Assembly: GCF_036227605.1 (NCBI RefSeq) | Contig: NZ_CP109487.1 | Coordinates: 5,827,501 to 5,891,500, forward strand | Direction: 5' to 3' | Length of the DNA stretch: 64,000 bases | Source: Streptomyces sp. NBC_01439 | Lineage (GTDB): Bacteria > Actinomycetota > Actinomycetes > Streptomycetales > Streptomycetaceae | Part shown: piece after piece, positions 48,571-57,490 of the stretch | How the letters are laid out: every line of letters begins with the position of its first letter | Position numbering within the stretch: the stretch's first letter is position 1 | Position numbers and translations under genes: made by a program | The notes under the pieces: model-generated | What the model saw: the letters and a program-made list of their open reading frames with translations, nothing else | Told to the model about the DNA's origin: nothing | Databases searched by the model: none

Positions 48571-49860
48571 TTATGGTACGTCTCTGGTACTGAAAACCGG
48601 TACGACTTTCGTGGCCGCGAGCGCGAGGACGGCCGCCGCCGCCGGGAGGGCGTAGGCGGTCGCCGGGCCCAGACGGTCGACCAGGTTGCCCGCCGTGGCC
48701 GCGCCCAGGGAGATGCCCGCGAAGATGGCGGTGACCGCGAGGGTCATGCCCTCGTTGAGGCGGCCCTCCGGGATGAGCGCGTGGACCCGGGACATCGCCG
48801 TCACCATCGTCGGAGCCGTGGCCATGCCCGCCAGCAGCAGCGCGCAGGCCAGCGGGAACAACGAGCCCGTGCCCGCCGCGAGCCAGGGCAGGGCCATCGC
48901 GGCGGCCATGAGGACCAAGCAGGTGCGCAGGCCGAGCGGGCGCATCGTGCCGTAGAGCAGGCCGGCCGCGCAGGAGCCCGCCGCCTGGAGGGCCAGCACC
49001 GGGCCGGAGGCGGCGCCCAGGCCCAGCGCGTCAAGGTGGGCGATCGAGGCGATCTCCATCGAGCCGAAGACCACCCCAGTGGCGAAGAAGAGCGGCAGCA
49101 GCGGACCGAGGGCGCGCAGCGGCGAGCCGTGACGCGTGGCCGCCTTCACCGGGGGTTGGGTGGCGCGGCAGGAGGTGAAGACCAGCATGCCGGTCAGCAG
49201 CAGGGCGGCCGCGGTGAGGGTGCCGGCCTCGGGGAGGACGACCGAGCAGAGGAAGGCCGCCAGCACCGGGCCGAGCATGAAGCAGAGCTCGTCGGCGGCC
49301 TGTTCGAAGGACATCGCCGTGTGGTGCGCGCCCGCGTCGCCGCGCAGCAGGTGCGTCCAGCGGGCGCGGGACATGCCGCCGATGTTGGGGGTGGTGGCGG
49401 TCGCGGCGTACGAGGCGAAGAGGGTCCAGGCGGGGGCGCCGGTACGGACGCACACGACCAGGGACAGCGAGCCGAGGACCGCGATCAGGGTGGCCGGGAC
49501 GGCGATCTTGGCCTGGCCGTGCCGGTCGATCAGCCGGGCGGTCCACGGCCCGACCAGCGCGGTGGCGGCCAGTCCCGTCGCCGAGACCGCGCCGGCGAGG
49601 GCGTACGAGCCGCGCTGGCCGGCGATCATCATGACCGCGCTGATCCCGAACATGCCCATGGGGAGGCGGGCGAGGAGGTTCCCGGCGGTGAAACCGCGGG
49701 TGCCGGGCAGTGCGAACAGGCGCCGGTAGGGGGCCAGCGGGCCCGGCGTGCGCGGCGGGCGCGGGAGGACGCGGGCGGGGACCGGAGGGACGGGCGGGAC
49801 GGGCGGAGCGGGCGGGGCGGCGAGGACGAGCGTGCTGCCGGTGACGGCCATGAGGGGCAT
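48571..49860 (-). CDS. MFS transporter
   Basis: A 429-residue major facilitator with 12 predicted helices and the loop motif GPWTARLIDRHGQAK, a variant of the GxxxDRxGRR signature. The layout resembles drug or metabolite exporters of Streptomyces. The N-terminus has a Pro-rich extension with VPPVPPVPARV-type repeats. ATG 49860 is favoured over a GTG at 49920. It is divergent from the LysR gene, which may regulate it. The stop is adjacent to the yefM control site. Confidence 0.88.
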   Translation of the reverse strand: MPLMAVTGSTLVLAAPPAPPVPPVPPVPARVLPRPPRTPGPLAPYRRLFALPGTRGFTAGNLLARLPMGMFGISAVMMIAGQRGSYALAGAVSATGLAATALVGPWTARLIDRHGQAKIAVPATLIAVLGSLSLVVCVRTGAPAWTLFASYAATATTPNIGGMSRARWTHLLRGDAGAHHTAMSFEQAADELCFMLGPVLAAFLCSVVLPEAGTLTAAALLLTGMLVFTSCRATQPPVKAATRHGSPLRALGPLLPLFFATGVVFGSMEIASIAHLDALGLGAASGPVLALQAAGSCAAGLLYGTMRPLGLRTCLVLMAAAMALPWLAAGTGSLFPLACALLLAGMATAPTMVTAMSRVHALIPEGRLNEGMTLAVTAIFAGISLGAATAGNLVDRLGPATAYALPAAAAVLALAATKVVPVFSTRDVP

Positions 49861-49945
49861 GACCACCACCCTCGGCCCGGACCCGGGGGACCGTCCAACA
49901 CCTGTTCGGCGGCCATTCACGCCGATCTGTTGTTAGTCTCCGGGG

Positions 49946-50911
49946 ATGATGCCCCGCGATGTGGATCCCCGGCTGCTGCGCGGGTTCGTCGCGGTCGCCG
50001 AGGAACTGCACTTCACCCGCGCCGCCGCCCGGCTCTACGTCGCCCAGCAGGCGCTGAGCCGGGACGTGCGACGGCTCGAAGAGGCCCTCGGCACCGTGCT
50101 GTTCGTCCGTACGACCCGCGCCGTCGAGCCGACCGCCGACGGGGAGCGGCTGCTGCCGCTGGCCCGGCGGGTGCTGGCCGCGCACGAGGCGGTCGCCGCC
50201 GCCTTCGCCGCGCCCCGCGCGCTGCTCGTCGACCTGAACACCGACGGCCCGAGCACCGCGCGCACCGTGCTGGACCGGGCCCGGGAGCTGGCCCCGGACT
50301 GCGAGCTGATGGCCCGCTGGGAGAGCGGACTGACCCACGCCGCCGCCGAGATCGCCGCCGGCCGCCTCGACGTCTCCTTCGGGTACGCCGACGGGCTGGA
50401 CCCGGTGTGGCGCTCGCGCCTCGCGCACCGGCCCGTGCGCTACGAACCGCTCGCCGTGCTGCTGCCCGAAGGACACCCGCTGGCCGGGCTGGCGGCCGTA
50501 CCGCTCGACGCGCTGGCCGGGGAGACCGTGTACGCGGGCGCCGGCAATCCGCGCACCCTGGAGTGGACGGGGCTCGCGCGCGAGCTGTTCGCCGGGCGGG
50601 GGATCCTGATGGCGCCGCCCGCGCCCGTGGCCATCGGCAAGGACGAGTTCCGCCGGGTCATGGCCAAGACCGGCCATCCGGTGCTGGTGACCGTCGACTT
50701 CGTCGACATGCCCGGGTCCGTCAAGCGCCCGCTGGTCGACCCCGTACCGCTGTCCCCGCTGTCCATGGTCTGGCGCAAGGGCTTCGGCCACCCCGGACTC
50801 GAAGCGCTGCACCGGGCCGTGGCCGGGCTCGGCGGCGAACGCGGCTGGCTGGAAGTGCCCCCGGCGAGCTGGCGCCCGGCCGCGCTCACAGGCGCCCCCG
50901 GCGGCGGGTGA
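49946..50911 (+). CDS. LysR family transcriptional regulator
   Basis: A 321-residue regulator. The N-terminal helix-turn-helix is clear (LRGFVAVAEELHFTRAAARLYVAQQALSRDVRRLEEALG), followed by a periplasmic-binding-like effector domain. The start is ATG 49946 or 49949; a TAGTCT -10-like element lies six bases before ATG 49946, which suggests a leaderless transcript. It is divergent from the MFS transporter across 85 bp, the classical layout of a LysR protein with its target. The ligand is unknown. Confidence 0.93.
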   Translation: MMPRDVDPRLLRGFVAVAEELHFTRAAARLYVAQQALSRDVRRLEEALGTVLFVRTTRAVEPTADGERLLPLARRVLAAHEAVAAAFAAPRALLVDLNTDGPSTARTVLDRARELAPDCELMARWESGLTHAAAEIAAGRLDVSFGYADGLDPVWRSRLAHRPVRYEPLAVLLPEGHPLAGLAAVPLDALAGETVYAGAGNPRTLEWTGLARELFAGRGILMAPPAPVAIGKDEFRRVMAKTGHPVLVTVDFVDMPGSVKRPLVDPVPLSPLSMVWRKGFGHPGLEALHRAVAGLGGERGWLEVPPASWRPAALTGAPGGG

Positions 50912-51007
50912 GAGCAAGGTTTCCCGGCGGTCATCCGGCGGGGACCGGGGCCGAAACGCGCCGTTCCTACGGTCGTGCCACGGACGCGAGAGCTGTGGAG
51001 GCGTGTG

Positions 51008-52378
51008 ATGACCGGTACGACCGCACCGCGCAAGGGGGGCCGCTGGATCGAGCGGTGGGACCCCGAGGACGAGACCTTCTGGAAGGAGACCGGGGAACGG
51101 ACCGCCCGCCGCAACCTCGTCTACTCCGTGTTCTCCGAACACATCGGGTTCTCCATCTGGTCGCTCTGGTCCGTGATGGTCCTCTTCATGGGACCGGCGT
51201 ACGGGATCGACCCGGCCGGGAAGTTCTTCCTGATCGCGACCGCGACCTGCGTGGGCGCGCTCGTGCGGGTCCCGTACACCTTCGCCGTGGCCCGCTTCGG
51301 CGGCCGCAACTGGACCGTCGTCAGCGCACTGCTGCTGCTCGCGCCGACGGTCGCCGCGATCGTGGTGATGGAGCCCGGCACCTCCTACGGGACCTTCCTG
51401 GTCGTCGCGGCCCTCACCGGCGTCGGCGGCGGCAACTTCGCCTCCTCCATGACCAACATCAACGCCTTCTTCCCGCTGCGCAAGAAGGGCTGGGCGCTCG
51501 GCCTGAACGCCGGCGGCGGCAACATCGGCGTGCCCGTGGTGCAGCTGGCCGGGCTGCTGGTCATCGCGACCGCCGGCGCCGCGCACCCCCGCTACCTGCT
51601 CGCCGCCTACGTCCCGCTGATCGTGACCGCGGCCGTCCTGGCGGCCGTACGGATGGACAACCTGGCACCCGTGCGCAACGACACCGGCGCGGTCCGCGAG
51701 GCGCTGAAGGACGCGCACACCTGGATCATGGCGTTCCTCTACATCGGCACGTTCGGGTCCTTCATCGGCTACAGCTTCGCCTTCGGCCTGGTGCTGCAGA
51801 CCCAGTTCGGCCGCACCCCGCTCCAGGCCGCCTCGCTGACCTTCATGGGACCGCTGCTCGGCTCGCTGATCCGGCCGGTGGGCGGGGCGCTCGCGGACCG
51901 GTTCGGCGGCGCCCGGATCACCCTGGGGACGTTCGTGGCGATGGCCGCGGCCACCTCGGTGGTGGTGTTCGCCTCGCAGCGGTCCTCGCTGCCGGTCTTC
52001 CTCGTCGGGTTCGTGGCCCTGTTCGTACTGAGCGGGCTCGGCAACGGATCGACGTACAAGATGATCCCCGGCATCTTCCAGGCGAAGGCACTGGCGCGCG
52101 GTATGAGCGGCGAGGCCGCGGCCGCGTACGGGCGGCGGCTCTCCGGCGCCTCGATGGGACTCATCGGGGCGGTCGGCGCGCTCGGCGGACTCGGCATCAA
52201 CTTGGTCTTCCGGGAGGCGTTCCGCACCTCCGGCTCCGGCACGGCGGCCTTCGTCACCTTCCTCGGCTTCTACGCCCTGTGCTGCACGGTCACCTGGGCG
52301 GTATACCTTCGCCGCCCGGTGACCCCCGTGATCCACACGGTCGGGGTCGAGACGAAACCCCAGCTCACGTCGGTGTAA
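51008..52378 (+). CDS. narK: Nitrate/nitrite MFS transporter NarK
   Basis: A 456-residue NNP-family transporter with 12 helices. Both nitrate signature motifs are present: GVGGGNFASSMTNINAFFP and the second repeat GLGNGSTYKMIPGIF. The N-terminus is a cytoplasmic tail (WIERWDPEDETFWKETG) usual for actinobacterial NarK. ATG 51008 follows GGAGG. The next gene, nnaR, encodes the nitrate regulator. It would import nitrate for assimilation or exchange nitrite; co-location with nnaR supports assimilation. Confidence 0.94.
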   Translation: MTGTTAPRKGGRWIERWDPEDETFWKETGERTARRNLVYSVFSEHIGFSIWSLWSVMVLFMGPAYGIDPAGKFFLIATATCVGALVRVPYTFAVARFGGRNWTVVSALLLLAPTVAAIVVMEPGTSYGTFLVVAALTGVGGGNFASSMTNINAFFPLRKKGWALGLNAGGGNIGVPVVQLAGLLVIATAGAAHPRYLLAAYVPLIVTAAVLAAVRMDNLAPVRNDTGAVREALKDAHTWIMAFLYIGTFGSFIGYSFAFGLVLQTQFGRTPLQAASLTFMGPLLGSLIRPVGGALADRFGGARITLGTFVAMAAATSVVVFASQRSSLPVFLVGFVALFVLSGLGNGSTYKMIPGIFQAKALARGMSGEAAAAYGRRLSGASMGLIGAVGALGGLGINLVFREAFRTSGSGTAAFVTFLGFYALCCTVTWAVYLRRPVTPVIHTVGVETKPQLTSV

Positions 52379-52390
52379 CCGGGGCGAAAT
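52375..52390 (+). promoter_or_regulatory. Possible GlnR half-site before nnaR
   Basis: GTAAC (52375-52379), six bases, then GAAAT (52386-52390) matches one gTnAc-n6-GaAAc half of a GlnR box. The second half is not convincing. It straddles the narK stop and precedes nnaR. Confidence 0.35.
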
Positions 52391-52473
52391 ACGGGTGAAC
52401 CGAGTCCGACACGACGAGTTGGCAGGCTCGGTCCACCCGTACCGCCCCCACATGCGTCACTAGGCAGGTCACG

Positions 52474-53649
52474 ATGGACGACACGAACACCGGCCCGCTC
52501 GCGGGCTTCACCGTCGGGGTCACGGCCGCCCGGCGCGCGGACGAGCTCATCGCACTGCTGCGCCGCCGCGGGGCCGCCGTGCTGCACGCGCCGGCGCTGC
52601 GGATCGTGCCGCTCGCCGACGACGGCGAACTGCTGGCCGCGACGAAGGAACTGATCGGCTGCGCACCGGACGTGGTCGTGGCCACCACCGCCATCGGCTT
52701 CCGGGGGTGGATCGAGGCGGCCGACGGGTGGGGCGTCGGCGAGGGACTGCTGGAGCGGCTGCGGGCCGCCGAACTGTTGGCGCGCGGGCCGAAGGTGAAG
52801 GGCGCCATCCGGGCCGCGGGGCTCGTGGAGACCTGGTCCCCGGACTCGGAATCGCTCGCCGAGGTACTGCAGCGGCTGCTGACGGACGGGGTGGCCGGCC
52901 GGCGGATCGCGCTCCAGCTGCACGGGGAACCGCTGCCCGGCTTCGTCGAGGCGCTGCGGGCCGGCGGGGCCGAGGTGGTGGTGGTCCCGGTGTACCGGTG
53001 GATGGCGCCGGAGGACCTCGCTCCGCTGGACCGGCTGCTGGACGCGATGATCGGCGGCGCGGTGGACGCCGTCAGCTTCACCTCGGCGCCGGCGGCGGCC
53101 TCGCTGCTCTCCCGGGCCGAGGAGCGGGGGCTGCGGGAGGCCGTGCTGGACGCGCTGCGCGGCAGGCTGCTGTCCGCGTGCGTCGGGCCGGTGACCGCGC
53201 TGCCGCTGCAGGCGCACGGGGTGGACACGGTGCAGCCGGAACGGTTCCGGCTGGGCCCGCTGGTGCAGTTGCTCTGCCAGGAGCTGCCCGGGCGGGCCCG
53301 GGTGCTGCCGGTGGCCGGGCACCGGGTGGAGATCCGGGGGCACGCGGCCTTGGTGGACGAGCAGCTGCGGCCCGTACCGCCCGCCGGGATGGCCCTGCTG
53401 CGGGCACTGGCCCGGCGGCCGGGCTGGGTGGTGTCCCGCGCGGAACTGCTGCGGGCGCTGCCGGGCGCGGGGCGCGACGAGCACGCCGTGGAGACGGCGA
53501 TGGCCCGCCTCCGGGTGGCCCTCGGGGCCCCGAACCTGATCCAGACGGTGGTCAAGCGGGGGTACCGGCTGTCGCTGGACGCGGGCGGGGAGGCCAAGTA
53601 CGGGGAGCTTCCGGCGGACGCGGTGACGGCCAGGGGCGTCCTCGGCTAG
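52474..53649 (+). CDS. nnaR: NnaR-type nitrate regulator, HemD-like/winged-helix fusion
   Basis: A 391-residue protein. The N-terminal 265 residues form a uroporphyrinogen-III synthase (HemD)-like domain (GFTVGVTAARRADELIALL; TTAIGFRGWIEAA; SFTSAPAAASLL; CVGPVTALPLQAHGV). The C-terminal 100 residues form an OmpR-type winged helix (PPAGMALLRALARRPGWVVSR; ETAMARLRVALGAPNLIQTVVKRGYRL). This fusion is the known actinobacterial NnaR regulator, which acts with GlnR on nitrate assimilation genes. It lies directly after narK (95 bp), as in S. coelicolor. No separate HemD function is implied. Confidence 0.93.
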   Translation: MDDTNTGPLAGFTVGVTAARRADELIALLRRRGAAVLHAPALRIVPLADDGELLAATKELIGCAPDVVVATTAIGFRGWIEAADGWGVGEGLLERLRAAELLARGPKVKGAIRAAGLVETWSPDSESLAEVLQRLLTDGVAGRRIALQLHGEPLPGFVEALRAGGAEVVVVPVYRWMAPEDLAPLDRLLDAMIGGAVDAVSFTSAPAAASLLSRAEERGLREAVLDALRGRLLSACVGPVTALPLQAHGVDTVQPERFRLGPLVQLLCQELPGRARVLPVAGHRVEIRGHAALVDEQLRPVPPAGMALLRALARRPGWVVSRAELLRALPGAGRDEHAVETAMARLRVALGAPNLIQTVVKRGYRLSLDAGGEAKYGELPADAVTARGVLG

Positions 53650-53658
53650 CGTGCCGGG

Positions 53659-54252
53659 ATGATCATTGACGGGGTCGAGATGAGGGGCGTCGCGCTCGGC
53701 GACGCGGCGGGACTGGCCGAGGCGTTCGCGCGGAACCGGGCCTACATGGCGCGCTTCGAGCCGGTCCGGCCGGACGCCTTCTTCACGGAGGACGGCCAGC
53801 GGGAGCGCATCGAGGGCGTGCTCGCCGAGCGGGACGCGGGGCGGATCGTCCCGTACGTGTTCGTCGAGACGGCCACCGGCGCGCCCGTCGGCGCGATCAA
53901 CCTCGGTTCCATCGCGTACGGGCCGCTGTGCAGCGGCGGCCTGGGGTACTGGGTCGACCGGGCCTGGCACGGCAAGGGGCTGGCCACCGCGGCCGTGGCC
54001 GAGGTCTGCCGGGTCGCCCGCGACGAACTGGGCCTGCACCGCGTGGAGGCGGGGACCCTGGTCGACAACCTGGCCTCGCAACGGGTGCTGGCGAAAGCGG
54101 GCTTCGAGCAGTTCGGCCTCGCGCCGCGCTACCTCCACATCAACGGCGCCTGGCGCGACCACCGCCTCTTCCAACGCCTCCTCCACGACCAGCCTCCGGG
54201 CAGCTCCAGCCCCTCCCGGGGGCACCTCCCAGCGGTAGCTGGGGGAGTTTGA
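53659..54252 (+). CDS. GNAT family N-acetyltransferase with repeat-derived C-terminus
   Basis: A 197-residue RimJ/RimL-type acetyltransferase. Motif A (DRAWHGKGLATAAVAEV, Q/R-x-x-G-x-G/A with KGL) and motif B (LVDNLASQRVLAKAGF) are clear. The family usually ends near HDQ (residue 179). The last 18 residues (PGSSSPSRGHLPAVAGGV) are encoded by one arm of the inverted repeat at 54215-54244, so the natural C-terminus seems replaced. ATG 53659 lies 10 bp after nnaR stop, so the two may be co-transcribed. Confidence 0.9.
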   Translation: MIIDGVEMRGVALGDAAGLAEAFARNRAYMARFEPVRPDAFFTEDGQRERIEGVLAERDAGRIVPYVFVETATGAPVGAINLGSIAYGPLCSGGLGYWVDRAWHGKGLATAAVAEVCRVARDELGLHRVEAGTLVDNLASQRVLAKAGFEQFGLAPRYLHINGAWRDHRLFQRLLHDQPPGSSSPSRGHLPAVAGGV

Positions 54253-54346
54253 GGCGCGGGGTCCGGGGCGGAGCCCCAGGAAACCCGGCTCCGCCGGGCA
54301 CCGGGCTCCGGACCCTCCCCAGCTACCGCTGGGAGGTGCCCCCGGG
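54215..54346. repeat. Inverted repeat element at the acetyltransferase end
   Basis: Perfect 30-bp arms at 54215-54244 and 54317-54346 face each other across 72 bp. The spacer contains a partial inverted copy of the dispersed repeat (54247-54283, the reverse complement of CCCGGACCCCGCGCCTCAAAC) and the tail CGGAGCCCCAGGAAA. Together it looks like a small palindromic element, 132 bp long, inserted at the end of the acetyltransferase gene. Confidence 0.85.
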
Positions 54347-54455
54347 CGAGGCTGGATGTGCCCGGCGGGAGGCCAGAGGCACCGGTTCGGGGGCTTCCGC
54401 TGTGACCCGCCGGGCGGCAATCTGGTACGGCACCCCACGACGGGAGGCTGACGGC

Positions 54456-55028
54456 ATGCGGTTCGATTCCGGGCGGGTCTGTCTGGACCTGGTGGCCACC
54501 TTCACCCCCCACGAGGGGATCCCGGACGGTGACGAGCTGCGGCTGTGGCTCGCCGGCGCCGGCCTGGTCCCCGACCGGACGCCGCTCCCCCGGGTGGGGC
54601 CCGACTGGGCCGCGGCCTTCCGGTCCCTGCGCGCCGACGTGGAAACGCTCGTACGGGCGGAACTGCTCGGCACCGACACGGACGAGAACGCCCTCGCCCG
54701 GGTCAACGCGCTGGCCGCCGGACCACCCCCCGGCCTGTGCGCCGTACGGGACCAGGAAGGACAGCTCGTACGGGAGCTCTGCGGCGGCGTGGAATGCGGT
54801 GCGCTGCTCGCGGCCGTGGCCCGGGACGTCGTCGAGCTGCTGACCGACCCGGGTGACCGGGCGCTGCTGCGGGCCTGTGCGGGCGACGGCTGCACCCGCG
54901 TCTACCTGGACACATCCCGGGGCCACCGGCGCCGTTGGTGCTCCAGCGAGCGCTGCGGGAACCGGGAGCGCGTGGCCCGGCACCGCCGCCGGGTCCTGGC
55001 GGCCGGGGCGGGGCAAGGGTCCCGGTGA
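54456..55028 (+). CDS. CGNR zinc-finger / ABATE-domain regulator
   Basis: A 190-residue protein. The N-terminal ABATE domain (GRVCLDLVATFTPHEG near the start) is followed by a C-terminal CGNR zinc finger with the set CAGDGCTRVYLDTSRGHRRRWCSSERCGNR (Cys, Cys, Cys, Cys, about 140-170). Such proteins are stress-linked transcription regulators of actinobacteria. ATG 54456 follows GGGAGG. It precedes the HelD-type gene by 103 bp. Ligand and targets unknown. Confidence 0.9.
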   Translation: MRFDSGRVCLDLVATFTPHEGIPDGDELRLWLAGAGLVPDRTPLPRVGPDWAAAFRSLRADVETLVRAELLGTDTDENALARVNALAAGPPPGLCAVRDQEGQLVRELCGGVECGALLAAVARDVVELLTDPGDRALLRACAGDGCTRVYLDTSRGHRRRWCSSERCGNRERVARHRRRVLAAGAGQGSR

Positions 55029-55131
55029 GGGGCGTACCACCCTGCGAGACCGGTTCCGGAACGGGCGTGCGGACAGGGGGCCGATTCGCGTACGGTTGAC
55101 GGTCGCCCATGCACGTCAGAAGGGGGCCTTG

Positions 55132-57438
55132 GTGGCCGCGCAGAATGCCGCTGTCGACAGCACGGCGGATTCCGTCCGCGATCGGGAGATCGCGGTCGAG
55201 CAGACGCATCTCGACCAGGTGTACCGACGCCTTGAGGAGAAGATCCACGAGGCCGAGTTCCTCATGAACGACGCCGCCAAGCGCGGCCAGGTGGGTACCC
55301 CCGGCGCGCTCGCCGAGCGCGACGCGCAGGTCTTCCGGGCGGGCATCCACCTGAACCGGCTGAACAACGAGTTCGAGGACTTCCTCTTCGGCCGCATCGA
55401 CCTGGTGCTCGGCAAGGACGGGGAGCGCGGCGCGGACGGCGCCTACACCTCCGTCGAGCCGGCCGACGACGCGATCCGCGAGGACCTCACCGCCGACATC
55501 GCCGAGACGCTGCACATCGGCCGGATCGGGGTCCTGGACTCCGACTACACGCCGCTGGTCATCGACTGGCGCGCGCCGGCCGCCGCGCCGTTCTACCGCT
55601 CCACGCCCAAGGAGCCCGGCCGGGTCGTGCGCCGCCGCGTCATCCGCTCCAAGGGCCGCAAGGTGCTCGGCGTCGAGGACGACCTGATGCGCCCCGAGAT
55701 CACCGCCACCCTGGACGGCCGGGAGCTCCCCGCCATCGGCGACGGCGCCCTGATGGCAGCCCTCGGGCGGGCCCGTACGCACTCGATGCGCGACATCGTC
55801 TCGTCCATCCAGGCCGAGCAGGACCTGGTCATCCGGGCGCCCGCCGCTTCCGTCGCCGAGGTCGCCGGCGGCCCCGGCACCGGCAAGACCGCCGTCGCCC
55901 TGCACCGCGCCGCCTACCTGCTCTACCAGGACCGGCGCCGCTACTCCGGCGGCATCCTGATCGTCTCGCCGACCCCGCTGCTCGTCGCGTACACCGAGGG
56001 CGTGCTGCCCTCGCTAGGCGAGGAGGGCCAGGTGGCCATCCGGGCGCTGGGCTCGCTCGTCGACGGCGCGGAGGCCACCACCTACGACACCCCGGCCGTG
56101 GCCCGCATCAAGGGCTCCTCCCGGATGCTCAAGGTGCTCCGCAAGGCCGTACGCGGCGCACTGGAGCTCGGCGGCGCCCCCGACCGGCTGCGCGTGGTGG
56201 CCTTCGGCCGCCGCCAGGAACTGGAGGCCGACGAGCTGAACCGGATCCGCCAGAACGTGCTCAGTGGCACCGCCCCGGTCAACCTGCTGCGCCCGCGCGC
56301 CCGCAAGCTGCTGCTCGACGCCCTCTACGCGAAGTCCGGCGGCGCCGGCCGGCACAGCGACCCGGAGCTGGCCGCCGAACTGCGCTCCGCCTTCGACGAG
56401 GACATCTCCACCGAAGACGCCTTCATCGACTTCCTGGGTGCCTGGTGGCCCGAGCTGACCCCGAGGGCGGTGCTCGCCGCGCTCGCCGACGAGCGCCACC
56501 TCGGCCGCTGGTCGCGCCGGGACCTCAATCCGCGCGAGACCCGCCAGCTGGCCCGCTCGCTGCGTCGGGTGGGCCCGGACGGCAAGGGCCCCCTGTCGGT
56601 GCACGACGTGGCGCTGCTGGACGAGCTCCAGCTGCTGCTGGGCGCCCCGGCGCGACCGAAGCGCAAGCGGGAGATGGATCCGCTCGACCAGCTCAGCGGG
56701 TTGGAGGAGCTGATGCCGACCCGCGAGGAGACCCAGTGGGAGCGGGCCGAGCGGCTCGCGGCGGAGCGCACCGAGTACGCGCACGTCATCGTGGACGAGG
56801 CCCAGGACCTGACGCCGATGCAGTGGCGGATGGTGGGCCGCCGGGGCCGGCACGGCACGTGGACCGTGGTCGGCGACCCGGCGCAGTCCTCCTGGACGGA
56901 CCCGGAGGAGGCCGCCGCGGCCCGCGACGAGGCCCTGGGCAGCCGCCCGCGCCGGCGGTTCACCCTGACGGTCAACTACCGCAACCCGGCCGAGGTCGCC
57001 GAGGTCGCCTCCCGGGTGCTGCGCCTGGCGATGCCCGGCATGGAGCCGCCGTCGGCGGTGCGCTCCACGGGCCTGGAGCCCCGCTTCACGGCCGCCGCGG
57101 GCGATCTCGGCACCACGGTCCGGGAGGAGGCGCGGCGGCTGCTGGAGCAGGTGGACGGCACGGTCGGCGTGGTCGTGGCGATGGACCGGCGCGCGGAGGC
57201 CGCGGACTGGCTCGCGGACCTCGGCGAGCGGGCGGTGGCCCTGGGCAGCCTGGAGGCCAAGGGCTTGGAGTACGACGCCACGGTGGTGGTCTCCCCGGCG
57301 GAGATCGCGGACGAGTCCCCGGCGGGCCTGCGGGTGCTGTACGTGGCGCTGACGCGCGCGACGCAGCAGCTGACGGTGGTCTCGGCGGAGCGGGACAAGC
57401 CGGACGCGGACGGGGTGCCGGAGCTGCTGCTGCCGTAG
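55132..57438 (+). CDS. HelD/HelR-type RNA polymerase recycling ATPase
   Basis: A 768-residue UvrD/Rep-like ATPase of the HelD class, which releases stalled RNA polymerase and, in the HelR branch, rifamycin-bound polymerase. A coiled-coil N-terminal arm (about 20-90; HLDQVYRRLEEKIHEAEFLMNDAAKRG) enters the secondary channel in known structures. Walker A is GGPGTGKTA with Lys252; Walker B is VDEAQD with Asp555; helicase motifs (VGDPAQSSW, NYRNPAEVAEVA, EAKGLEYDATVVV, YVALTRAT) are complete. GTG 55132 has AAGGGGG upstream. No rifamycin-associated element was recognised upstream, so HelR identity is uncertain. Confidence 0.92.
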   Translation: MAAQNAAVDSTADSVRDREIAVEQTHLDQVYRRLEEKIHEAEFLMNDAAKRGQVGTPGALAERDAQVFRAGIHLNRLNNEFEDFLFGRIDLVLGKDGERGADGAYTSVEPADDAIREDLTADIAETLHIGRIGVLDSDYTPLVIDWRAPAAAPFYRSTPKEPGRVVRRRVIRSKGRKVLGVEDDLMRPEITATLDGRELPAIGDGALMAALGRARTHSMRDIVSSIQAEQDLVIRAPAASVAEVAGGPGTGKTAVALHRAAYLLYQDRRRYSGGILIVSPTPLLVAYTEGVLPSLGEEGQVAIRALGSLVDGAEATTYDTPAVARIKGSSRMLKVLRKAVRGALELGGAPDRLRVVAFGRRQELEADELNRIRQNVLSGTAPVNLLRPRARKLLLDALYAKSGGAGRHSDPELAAELRSAFDEDISTEDAFIDFLGAWWPELTPRAVLAALADERHLGRWSRRDLNPRETRQLARSLRRVGPDGKGPLSVHDVALLDELQLLLGAPARPKRKREMDPLDQLSGLEELMPTREETQWERAERLAAERTEYAHVIVDEAQDLTPMQWRMVGRRGRHGTWTVVGDPAQSSWTDPEEAAAARDEALGSRPRRRFTLTVNYRNPAEVAEVASRVLRLAMPGMEPPSAVRSTGLEPRFTAAAGDLGTTVREEARRLLEQVDGTVGVVVAMDRRAEAADWLADLGERAVALGSLEAKGLEYDATVVVSPAEIADESPAGLRVLYVALTRATQQLTVVSAERDKPDADGVPELLLP

Positions 57439-57462
57439 GGGTGTCTGCCGGTCCGGTCGGGT

Positions 57463-57490
57463 CCGGTCGGGTCCGGCCGGACCCGACCGG
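57463..57490. terminator. Palindromic terminator after the HelD-type gene
   Basis: A perfect 28-bp palindrome (14-bp arms, CCGGTCGGGTCCGG and its complement) starts 24 bp after the stop. It has no T tract. It is flanked by tandem GGTCC units. Confidence 0.75.
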
